Origin: Apis mellifera
Taxonomy: Eukaryota > Arthropoda > Insecta > Hymenoptera > Apidae
Direction: 5' to 3'
Assembly (NCBI RefSeq): GCF_003254395.2
Contig: NC_037647.1
Span: forward strand, 11,435,550 to 11,499,549
DNA: 64,000 nucleotides
The first letter of the stretch is position 1; each line of letters opens with the position of its first letter. Positions 36,444 to 49,395 of the stretch are shown one piece after another. The notes beneath the pieces were generated by a model. It worked only from the letters and a program-made list of their open reading frames with translations, did no database searches and was not told the DNA's origin. A program made the position numbers and the translations under genes.

Positions 36444-39344
36444 ATGGACACCCTTCGCGAGCAGGTGATGATCAATCAGTTTGTGCTGGCTGCAGGTTGT
36501 GCCAGGGAGCAAGCGAAACAGTTGCTACAAGCGGCTCATTGGCAATTCGAAGTAAGAGAATAAGATTTCGCATCTTTTTTTCGAAAGCATTAAGAACTTC
36601 ACCATATTTATGCTCACCGCGATTCGATACTTTCTTCGTAAACAAAGCAGCGAAAATGGCCGACCGTTCAAGCGGTACTGTCGTTCGATCCGTAGTTATG
36701 TATTCACACGTGTTTAAATGAAAACACTAATTGAATTCAATCGAACGATGTTCCGTTGTTAATTGTTATGTATAATTGCATTAAAATACGTTCAATAATG
36801 ATCTAAGTGGTACAAGTTGAATAAGGGAGCATATTTATTATCATAAGGATAAAATCCATTCATAAAAATCATACGATGTTGCTAAGAGGTTTTGTTCGTT
36901 ATTATTATAATGAGCATGATCGTTCTGATCTCGGTATTAAAGTTATGATATATCACGATAGTTATAGGTTACATTTTTCTAATCTTTTCGTTTGTTTTTT
37001 AGTCACATCATTTTTTTTATCGTGACTCTATTCGATTAATCTCATTTTAGACTTGGTTTTTATTCACAAACATTATTATTACATATCGTTTAACGTGCAT
37101 GAAGTTTTAAAGGTTCAAAATAAGGTCATGTGCCTATATCATAGTTGATTTCTTCAAACCTAGTCTGTAAACGGACTTGGTCACTAACAATGAGAACAAT
37201 GCTGACATCGCGTGCAGCAATCGCGAACAATAACTATCTTTTCGGTACAACCTTTCCAAGCCTATCGATTTACGAGTTATCCGTTTGTACTGAAAGCCTC
37301 CTTCGGTTTATGGAAATTAGATTACATTTAGTCCATCTATATACTATGTGTTAGTGAGTTAACGACCTTACACGTAACGTTACGAACGAATAGAACACAA
37401 CAAAACACAACTTGTGCTTTAACTTGTATCTATTTAAGCTAGTATTAGTTTAAGAAATCAAGAATTATTTAAAAAATGAATCGAACGAAATGTTTATTTA
37501 TAAAATGATTATAAATTTTGTTAACATAAAAAGTTATTTTCCAAATATGAATTATAAAATTCGTATATTTTTGTATATAATTTTATATATATACTTGTTA
37601 CAACTTTTTTAACACAAAATATTTATATAAAATATTTCTCTTATTTCGTATCAATAGAATACGATATATCGATAAAGTTTGACTGGAATTTATACTTTAT
37701 ATATCACTATAGCGTAATATCTTATTTAACATCAATTATCTGTCATCTTTCATTCATGTTATTGTTGTACGAATTAAAATATTTAAGATTAATTCAATAA
37801 TTTCTGATAATCAGGAAAAATAATATACGATAAATTCATCATAATAAATTAAAAAAGAATAGTTTAATGGCAAATATTAAAAAAAAATATATTTTAATGT
37901 GATTTATAATATTGTGTTCAAAGTCCATGAAGTTTATATTTCTCATAATTTTTAATATGATCAATAGAAACAGATTACAGATGTTAATTAGATAAAAATT
38001 TAAAAGTATAAAAAAAGTGTACATATAAATAATAAAATTTTCTAAAATTTATATTATAAAGTGAATTAGGAAAGGAAATTATAACAAAATAAAAATATGC
38101 TTGGATGACATTTGTTTGAAAAGATACAAGTATATATTTTAACGATATAATTTCTATATCTCTTACTGATATCTGCAATTCATGAAGTTTACATAGTTTA
38201 CAAGTTTCTCAGACTTTCACATCAACCAATATAATACGGTCAAGAACCTAGCACACACTTTTAACAATTAGTATCTTATCCATAGGCATTAATTGGTCAT
38301 TTTTTTTTTGTTAAAAGTTTTTTATATTTTAAATGTTTGATTGCTAAAATTAAAACTTTAGAAATTTTATCATTAGTATTAAGAAATTTAATGACATTTC
38401 ATTTCTATATCTATAGTTTTTTTTATTCTATTTTTGGAAAGCGTTATTAGTTAAGTATTGTTTTTAAAGATATTATTTTAAAATAAAATAAAATATTAAA
38501 TTAAATTATTCAAAGTATAAATTAAAATATTAATATGTAATTGAAATAATTTTAAAATTTTTAATTTTATGTGCCTAGCATTGTAAGAAAATGCTTAAGA
38601 AAAAAAAAATAGAGAGAAAAAAGAAAACATTATTGGCATTCAAAACACGAGAGGAATGAAATTTTATCACGAAACTTTGGCAATTTATCTTGAAACCAAA
38701 TTGATCGTTAGTTGATTGCGAGATTCAATCGGTTATTTAGCACCATGTTTACTAAACGATTGCAACATGATATTAGAAGTTAAATTGTAATCTCTGGTTG
38801 TCGCTTCGAACGCGAGATTTCATAAGAATCGCAAAGGATTGCTAATATTTAATGTCATTCCGTTATTATTGTCGTTACGTCATTCCGTGAAAATAACCAT
38901 CGCATCATTTAAAATAAACATCGCCAATATCTTTACCATACACCACCCCCGTTCGTAAACATTGAAGGTACACCTGCTAATACAAAATACGTAAATCACA
39001 TAAAAAAATATATATATATATATTTGATATTGAAATAATTAGAACTATTAAAAATAAGCAATAATATATTTTGAAGAAAAGAGAGATATTAAAAATGTAA
39101 TTAAATATCTAATTAAAAATTTTTATAGATATATCCTTGATTCATATTGAATTAAATTTTAAAAAAATTAAAAGAAATAAAGTGTGAAAAAGATTGGATT
39201 ATAAACATTAAAAAAAAATATTCATCTTTTTTTTCCTATGTATTTATTAATAAGGGATAAATATATTTGTAAAAAAAAGAATACGAATCTTAAATTTTCG
39301 TAATAATCAAAACTGCATTATTTCGAGGGAAAACAGAAAAAAAA

Positions 39345-39391
<47 letters not shown>

Positions 39392-39775
39392 TAGTCTGTT
39401 CGTTGAATTCAATCTGAAAACTTTCTCTGCTCGACTGCTAATGCTTTTAACAACAGATTACGATACAGGTTCTAATGAGTACTGGTAAGTTTATATGTAT
39501 ACGCTGCAACGGTGGTACCTTTCCAGCTCTCTTTCTCTCTTTCTCTTTCCGTTTCTTTCACTATGCCATCTGTATCGATATATATATATATATATATATA
39601 CGCGTATACGTAACGTGTACACACAATAGACTTGATACTTTCATGATTATCCAATGGGATTAGTTAATAAGAATGAATTAAATAATTTATTAAAGGAATA
39701 TACTTTTTTCTCTTCTTATTTATTATAAATTTATTACAAAAAATTTGACTTTTAAAAATTGTACGATTTTTATAC

Positions 39776-39807
<32 letters not shown>

Positions 39808-42800
39808 TACGTACACATATTTGTTCTCGTCAGTCTCCGAGTATTGATTTCTGGCCTGTTGATAATACATAGTTGAAGAGTTTCATTGCTTATGCTCAAT
39901 ATTTCATATTCCACGAACAAAGCAACATCAAAACATATAGCTCGGCGATTGGCACCGCGATAACGTACACTAAGATAGGGAACTTACAATAGGTCTTAAA
40001 GAAACTTACAATAGGAATGATAAAAAGATAAAACTTGAAGAAAGGAAAATAAATTTTAAAAAGTGACAAAAATGATCCAGAGTTTACTGACCAAGAGTCA
40101 AATTCGTGCCGATTTTTCGCGAAAAAAATGAATTGATTATCATATTTATTATTAAATATTTCGTATTTGTTGTAATATATTTTTTTTCTTGTAAAGTAGA
40201 AAAAAAAAAAAAAAATTCCGATTATATTTTAAATATAAAAATCGTCAAAATAAATCGAGATAATAATATCGGGTCATGTGTATATCATTCCTTTCGTTTG
40301 CGTTTCATCCTCGAATACTGGTTAATTTTAGCATTGAACGCAAAGTGCCATTAGGATGTAATTGCATGGCGGACGCATGATGAAGCCACGCCGTTTCGAG
40401 AATAGAAATAAAACTATTGTCGCCATTATCGATACCGATCGTCAAACTGTATACTGTTTTACCATCGCAAAGATCCTTTTTAGAGGTCGGGTTTCGAAGC
40501 TTAAAGGAACGGCAAGATTACGACGATTCCATTGCAGTGACATCTGGCAAAGTCCATCTGTTCTGTTTTTGTCGCCATCAGTGTCTCTCATCGTTAACGA
40601 CTTGTGTATATGTGTATCCTTTGTTTCTCTCTCCCACGAAGGTCAAACAAAAGTGGATCTTCGTTCAATTTAGATTTATTTTCACTTTTTTTTTAACGAT
40701 ATTTATTCCAACGATATATATGATATACGTGGATTAAATTTATTATCTGCGTATTCCGACATTTTCGAGAAATTCGTGAAATTCTTCGCGCGCGTTTCAC
40801 GCGTATCGAGTACCCCACGGTATACCAAAACAATTCCAGAGATTTATCGGAAGAACGTGAAAAATTAGCACGCTACATCGGTGGCAATGTGCCATTTCTC
40901 TTTTATTCGAAAGAATGCTCAAGAGAAGGAAGTTTGTTTGCAAACCGCATGAGAACAACTTTTTAGAAATGATGCTTCCATCGAATCAATATACCTTTCA
41001 GAGAAATTTTCACTATTTGGGAAACCGTTCTATTTTTCATGATTCAGCTTTTTTTTTTTCTACATCAACTTATCGATACTTTTTCTGATACTTGTCATCT
41101 CTTTTCTTCTCTTTCGTTATGATTCTTTTTTTTTCTCGAATTCGAAATCGAAACAATTGATATTAGATGCATAAATGTGATATCAAGATGTGCAAAAAAA
41201 GAAATATACTTTTCTAGCTCGGATGACATAATAATAGTCATAATAATAGATTAAAACCTGTATGTAAACCTTACAGTTTCTTATCTCGGTAAGTTAGCAT
41301 AGAGGAGATACGTTTTATCAATATTATTTTTGTTAGGCCGATGCATATGAAATATTTAAAAAATATTATCACGTTTCTCCAGAATTTAAATATAATATAA
41401 TATTATAGTAAATTTTATTCCATCGATAATTGTTATCGAACATTCATCTTTTAAAAAATAATCTCACGCAACCGAGCCATAATTCTGAAACGATAGAAGA
41501 TAGATAAAATTTCATGTAACGAAGTTTCGTTTGACCCTAAGGTCCCCAGATATCTACGTAGATCTGGAAAACGTATATAGATTTAGAAGTAGAACCATTG
41601 CTTCTTTCAAGAATTTTTCTAGAATTTTAAATCGAACGTTTTAAATTTATCCGAAATATTATTATATATTTTACTTTTATGCTTACACTTTTCATTTTGA
41701 ACGAATCGATAATATTTACAGAAACTGTTAGCTCGTAAGTATGAAAACAACGTTGAAATTTTTTTTTTTTCTAACCTGTAACATATTTCTGGAAATAAAA
41801 AGTTTTCCCCCTAGTTTTATTTCTTTCGTTTTATTTTTTTCTCTCTCTCTCTACGTTTTGAAAATCTTTCCACAACATACGCCTCTAGGTAAACTGGAAA
41901 CTTTGAAGCGTAGGAAATCTATTTCAGGTTCTTTCTCGTTACGTGATTTGAACGTAACGTGGCCGAGAAGTGCCGGGGCACGCGGAACGATTTTGCCCAA
42001 GATTTACTTAGTTTCTGTACTCACAGATGGCGGATGAATGTCTCTTTTGCCACTCTTTCTTCGATTTCTTGTTAACCTATTTTCACATTGTATTATTATT
42101 ACAGATAATTTTTATCGCGATTTTAAAATGGTTAAAATTTGTTTGTTACTATTGATCGATTTTTAATCGAAGATATATACTATCAACATAATGTAATCAA
42201 TCAAAAGTTTTAAATTACACGTTTATTTGATGGATATTATAAGAGAATTTTTATTCGATGTTATCAATAAAGATGATGGTAAATTTTTAATAATATATTT
42301 ATACAAAAATAAAATGATTTCGAATTTAAGCGAATTTAAAATAAAAAAAAAAAGAAATCGTTTTATTATTTCTATACACATTTTATTTTCAACGAGAAAA
42401 ATACTTTTTTGTAACTTAATAAATAGAAAATACGTGTATGCACGCTCTAATTAGCTATTTAACGAGAGGAGGATAACGATAAGAATTTTTCTGATCACTT
42501 TTATAAGATATATTGTACTTTTAAACTTCCATATATACATAAGTGTAATATTATCGAATAATCAAATAATTTGACTGTTTGTTATCTTCAATACGAGTTA
42601 TTAACGCGAATATAGGTTAATATTAACTCACTGAAATTGTTCGCGATACTCATTCCTTATTTATTTCTCGATAAATAATAGATAAGATTTGTTGCTAACG
42701 ATTTATCGGTGGTATCCATTTGCGATATGGAAAAAAAAAAAGAAAGAAAATTACAAATATATACCTCGTGATCGCTGTGTATTCTTGTCTCCTCGAGGTA

Positions 42801-45134
42801 TCTAACAAAAACAAAGATACCACGGGCAACCGTTAATATTTTAGATGCATGCAAGTAGCAACACAGTAGTCGTCGTGCTACATGGTAAAAGCTGGGTTTC
42901 GAGGAAAACTTGGCGGAAAAACGGATTGAGAACTGCATAAAAAGAGTCAAATACGAAGAAATACAAGAAAAAAAGTAAACAAGGCGCGTCACGCGCGTTT
43001 TCCTTGGAATGGCAATTTTCAAAGTTTCGCGAAAACGAGTGTGTCGCGTGCACGTGAGAAACTGGTAAGGAACTGTACGTAAATTTCCGCCGCAATTAGG
43101 TCGGTTAAAAAGGTTAGGTTGGTAATACAGGTAGTCGATGATCTTGTATCGATAAGTTTGATGCAATCGAACGATACGAAAACATTGCGATCTCTCGCGA
43201 TTACGTTGTGTAGATATTTTTAATTCTATGAAGCTAGCTTATTGAATATAAAAGATACAGATTATCTGTTACAAAATTGTAATCATATCGTTTGACCGCA
43301 TCGAATTTAAAATTGATCTGTTTGTAATAATTTTGAGACTTAAAGTTAACAACTAATCGTTGTGTCACGAGAGAATATACCAAATACTGAAAAGTTTTTT
43401 AAGTACGTGTTAATATCTTTATAAATCCGACACGCAACCGGCGGCAAGCGAAATCACGTGGTGCGCATATATAGCAATACTGAAAATTATGATCACTTGT
43501 AATTAGAAATTTCATTGTTGTGAAATTAGATCTTGTATAGTGTATATATATGTAGTTTATTTTTATCATTGTTTTGATATAAAAAAATAAATATAAAGAA
43601 TTTACATATCTCTTTAATAATTATAAATTGGTATATAATTAATTCAAAAAACTTGCAGTGTAAACAAATTGTGATAACTTTTGTAAATAATACAAAGAAA
43701 AAAAATAAGAATTTATCAATTTTATATTTGAAAAATTTTTTTTTACAAATGCATAATTATTTGTCCAAAAAAAGAATTATAAAACAAAAATATATTTTTC
43801 ATAATAAATAAATTTTTGATTGGATAAAAATAACAATGGTTGAAAAAAATATTTCGTATTATTGAAATTTTGTGACAGCGCACGAAGAATTTTTGAGCAC
43901 GTGATTGAATTGTATTTCAACGCGTAATGCGATCTTGCAATAGAAACAGAACCATTATTATATTCATCTGTTGCTAGTGGTGTCATACATAATTGCGCGT
44001 ATCGATCGATTGGTGTACAGCTGTGTTAACGCTGTAAATGTAACCACACCCGCCTTAATAAATCGAATTGAAGGTCTTTTCCAAGAGCGTGCGCGCGCAG
44101 ATATATGTATACTTACATATCAAGTTAGAAATTCTAACGGAAAGAATTTGTTGTCGTTAGGTTTAAGCGTTTAAACGGTTTTTTTTTTTTTAATTGAATA
44201 TCTTTTGTGTATCTAAGCGACGAAAAAAGTGATACGATCAATTTTTTTAATATCGTTCAAAATCTAACGTACATTTGAAGTAATAAGCAATATGATTGTA
44301 ACGATATTTTTTTTTAGGTTAAATTAAGCAAAAGACATATTTAACATATTTGTAGTAATACATATTTTTTGAAATTGAAATATTTTTTCATGTGTTATTA
44401 ATTATCAGTCAGTGTATCATCAATAATTACAAACGTATGATAAGTGTATAATATGTGTCATTGGTAGAATATGTATCGCGAACGTGTTAAAGGTTATGTG
44501 ACTTATTATGCGCTGTCTGAAGATTAATGATACGATTCGTAAACGGAAACAGAATTCATTTTGAAAAACGATTGTTATGTAATCACAATACGAGCAATAT
44601 CGAAATATATTCGATTTGTTTAATCTAATAATGATTATTTTATGATTTCAGACTGCTCTTAGTATTTTCTTTCAAGAAGCTGCGATACCTCCCTGTGCAC
44701 AAGGACCTGGTACACATTTTGGTCAAGTAAGTTGATTCCTTTTTTATTTTTCGTATTATGCAGAAAAGAACCGGTTTATAAAAATGGAAAATATAGGACG
44801 TGACCATAATTCTATATGATAAAATATTCAACGTAGTTAAAAAATTTATTAAATCATTACATATATCGAATTCTAGGGATTTTTTAAATTTTATATATAT
44901 ATTTATATAATTGATTGATTATTTATGGCTATGATAATTATTGTGTACTACTAATCAATATCATATTATTAATAAACATCATATTTCATTAAAATAGCTG
45001 TTAGATTCGAGTTTTTTTTTTGTCAATAAATTAATTTAGAGAAAAATTTATCAAAACAAGTTCGATCGTTCGTTTATTCTCGTATCGACGTCTAATCGAT
45101 ACGAAACTATTTCCGCGTCAGGAGCCTCGTCGTT

Positions 45135-45180
<46 letters not shown>

Positions 45181-48100
45181 GCTATGGCGGCGATATTCTA
45201 TCTTCTTTTCCCTTTCCATTGACTCTCTTTATTTATGTCACGTGCAACGATCCACGACACATCACGCGAATGATTTTATTCATTAGGTTCGTTGCGCGAA
45301 TCGCGTCGAGATCACGCGCGAGAAATGAAATTTTTTTCATTGTCTTTTGTTCACGTGACATTGTTTCATTTTATTTTTTTCTTTGCGAATACTTGGAATT
45401 TATTCATTTCTTTTCGTATTCTTTCTTCTTAGTATTGGAGATTAGTATAGTTTGTTTCCCTATATATTCTATATGAAAAAATAAATCATCGCTTATAAAT
45501 ACTCAAGGACTTTGATTAATATTGATCGATTTATGTGATAATAGCAGTCTCGAGAATCTTATCGAAGTATACGGACACAAATAAATATCTATTTAAAATA
45601 TATCTAATATCTTCTTACGTATCGAATTATAACGGATTATTAAAAATATTTATTTATTTCGTTTCTTTTCTAAAAAAAATTCGTTATTAAAATAGAACTT
45701 TATTTTTATTTTTATTATATATATATATTTATATTATTAATTGATTTACCGCTATTAATCAATGATTTCATACACGACTTATGCACGCCGTATGATTTAC
45801 TACATTTTTGTGCATCGTCACGTAACACGAGGGGAAGTGCGCATTCGAGTCATCGATTTGGCTTAAACTTTACTCACGCTCTACGTCCTGTATAATAATG
45901 TGTTAAATTAGCAACTATAAATATTATTAAACATTTCGTAAAAATATTATGTTTAATACATAAGAAATATAAATATAATCGAGATAGAACGATAATAATA
46001 TTTTGTTATAAATAATTCAATTTTCAATTCATTTTTTTTTTTTTTTAAATATTGTAACTAGTTGTTAGCAACTAGAACTACTTATTATTTTTGAATTATT
46101 TATACTACATCGTATGCAAATTAGATGGTTGGAAATGAAGTGAGAAATCAATAGCCATTAAATTTCATTCCGTCTGTCATTGAGTATCAAACTGTTCATT
46201 ATCGTTGTTGTTTGATAAATGTTATTTCCGTCGATTTCACTTCTATTTTTAGTCGATATTTAAATTTATATTAACAATCATTATTTTTCACTAATTATAT
46301 ATGTATATATTTTTATCTCTCTATATTTTTTTATTTTAATTAATTTCACGATAATAATTTATTCTAAAACGTAAAATAATAATTTTTAATTCTTAACGGA
46401 TTAATTATTATTCCTAAAAGAAGTATATATATATAATAATAATTAAATTTTTGCAATTGTGTAAGTTTTTGAAAAATTTTTCGCAGACGTTAAAGAAATT
46501 TTAGTAAACAAAATATTATCGTATTCTTCATTTATGTAAATATAAATGCAAGACACATATGACATCATAGATAAAACGCATAGATAAAATAATTTCATTT
46601 ATCAATTCGATCAAGAAAATGAAAAATCATCATGTTATGATGTGTGCCATTCTAATTTCTTATATAAACTCGTACATATTTTACACACATATATCGCACA
46701 CATATGAGACGAGATCGTTTAATACATTTTAATAAATGTTTATATTTCGCGATCCAAGTCGAATTAGATTATCGTTTTTTTTCGAAATATAAAAACACGA
46801 AGGAGAGTATAAAAAAAAAAGTAAATATATAAAATACATTACTTTTACATACTGTGATTATAAAAAGAATATATCGAATATTAATATATTCAGAAATATT
46901 GTATCATATGTTTATGTATATTTATGACTTCGTAAATAATTTGTATTCTATTCCATATATATTGTGAATCGTTTATAACGCAAGCAATGTATCTCTATTT
47001 CTTTCAACATAAGGAAATTATTTTTTGTTGAACGTTTTATATCTCGCAAATTATTTTCAATTAATGTATCATCATTTATACATAATGTCATAATGAATTG
47101 GTTAATTTTACGTTTTATTATTTTTTTATTATTTTAATCTTTATACTGTATATTAATTAAAACATTTGTTTATCATGTAGTTGATATTCACATATGTTAA
47201 TTTTTTTTTTTCCCCAACCGGAAATGTTACGCAAAAAATACGCTTACGCTAACTTAACCTAACCTAATAAAATTGATAATGTTCTGCAAATGAGAAATTA
47301 TTAAATCGAAAACAAAAAATAATAGTTAAAAAGAAGTTATTGAAAGTTAAAATATATGTAATAAAATTTTTAAAAGATATTTTAAATATTTTAAAATTTG
47401 TAAAATATGATGATTAAAAAATTACCTATAACCTATTACCTAACCTAATAAAATTTTTAAAAGATTTTTTAAATATTTTAAAATTTGTAAAATATGATGA
47501 TTAAAAAATATACCTATAATCTAACCTAACCTAATAAAATTTGTTGTTAAAATATTTTGCAAATGAGAAATTATTAAATTAGAAAACAAAAAATAATAGT
47601 TTAAAACATTAAAAAGAAGTTATTGAAAGTTAAAATATATATAATAAAATTTTTAAAAGATATTTTAAATTTTAAGTATTTTAAAATTTGTAAAATATGA
47701 TGATTAAAAAATATACCTAAAAAAATAACCTAACCTAACCTAATAAAACAAAAAATAATAGTTACATTAAAAAGAAGTTATTGAAAGTTAAAATATATGT
47801 AATAAAATTTTTAAAAGATATTTTAAATTTTAAATATTTTAAAATTTGTAAAATATGATGATTAAAAAATATACCTATAATCTAATAAAATTTGTTGATA
47901 AAATGTTCTAAAATTTTACAAATAAGAAATTATTAAATTTGAAAACAAAAAATAATAGTTACATTAAAAAGAAGTTATTAAAAGTTAAAATATATGTGAT
48001 AAAATTTTTAAAGATATTTTAAATTTTAAATATTTTAAAATTTGTAAAATATGATCATTAAAAAATATACCTATAACCTAACCTAATAAAATTTGTTGAT

Positions 48101-49359
48101 AAAATGTTCTAATATTTTGCAAATGAGAAATTATTAAATTCGAAAACAAAAAATAATAGTTACATTAAAAAAAAGTTATTGAAATATATGTAATAAATTT
48201 TTTAAAAGATATTTTAAATTTTAAATATTTTAAAATTTGTAAAATATGATGATTAAAAAATATACCTATAACCTAATCTAATAAAATTTGTTGATAAAAT
48301 GTTCTAATATTTTGCAAATGAGAAATTATTAAATTCGAAAACAAAAAATAATAGTTACATTAAAAAGAAATTGTTGAAAGTTAAAATATATGTAATAAAA
48401 TTTTTAAAAGATACTTTAAATTTTAAATATTTTAAAATTTGTAATATATATATAATTTGTAAAATATGATGATTAAAAAATATACCTATAATCTAACCTA
48501 ACCTAATAAAATTTGTTGATAATATTTTCTAATATTTTGCAAATGAGAAATTATTAAATTCGAAAACAAAAAATAATTGTTACATTAAAAAGAAGTTATT
48601 GAAAGTTAAAATATATGTAATAAAATTTTTAAAAGATATTTTAAATTTTAAGTATTTTAAAATTTGTAAAATATGATGATTAAAAAATATACCTATAACC
48701 TAACCTAACCTAATAAAACAAAAAATAATAGTTACGTTAAAAAGAAGTTATTGAAAGTTAAAATATATGTAATAAAATTTTTAAAAGATATTTTAAATAT
48801 TTTAAAATTTGTAAAATATGATGATTAAAAAATTTTTAAATATTCTGATTATAAAATCGTTACATAATTATAATTTTCTTGATTGTAGAAAAAAAAAATA
48901 GAATTAACTAGTAAACTAAGCAAATATCCTATTTTAATAATGAAATCAGTGTCAAGTGTATTTCCAGGAAAAATACAACGTCATCATTACGCTCGTATTC
49001 TATACAAATGCATAGTCGAATAAGCAAAAGGAACATCTATATTGTAGAATTACACGTACGAAAATAACCTTTACAGGATTTCGTTTCTTTGCGGATTCGC
49101 AGTGGTTGCTTGGTTACAAGCGACATGAATCATCAAGACGAACGCATTATATTTGATAATATTCTGCTGGCGCGATTCACAGAGGACTTGTATAATTGTA
49201 TGAAAATAATAACAATGTTTGGCGGTCTATTTTCATATGCCTTCTGGCATACTCTCATGCGCTAAGAATTCTTCGAGATCGTTTACAAAGATTAGAAATT
49301 GCAGTTGTTTGGCGTTGACAATTAGAATTACATTGTACTTGGAACAATCGAGATTAACG

Positions 49360-49395
<36 letters not shown>

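Larger units (their letters stand above)
36552..44651 (+). other. UBALD intron 1
   Basis: This is 8.1 kb of AT-rich intron with (AG)n at 39352-39388 and TA runs near 39578-39600 and 39773-39800. There is an imperfect palindrome at 41546-41567. The longest frame, 169 codons at 42657-43166 on the minus strand, has no family signature and I do not call it a gene. Confidence 0.8.

Noticed and set aside
42657..43166. 169-codon minus-strand open frame in UBALD intron 1
   Set aside because: No recognisable domain, biased Phe/Tyr/Arg content typical of AT-rich chance frames, and no splice or promoter context.
47251..48832. CRISPR-like array or true telomere
   Set aside because: Repeats are contiguous and AT-rich without unique spacers, the genome is animal, and CCTAA runs are at most three units and lie inside a gene intron.
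49364..49393. Reverse-strand poly(A) tail of a retroelement
   Set aside because: No recognisable LINE or SINE body and no target-site duplication flank the T-run.
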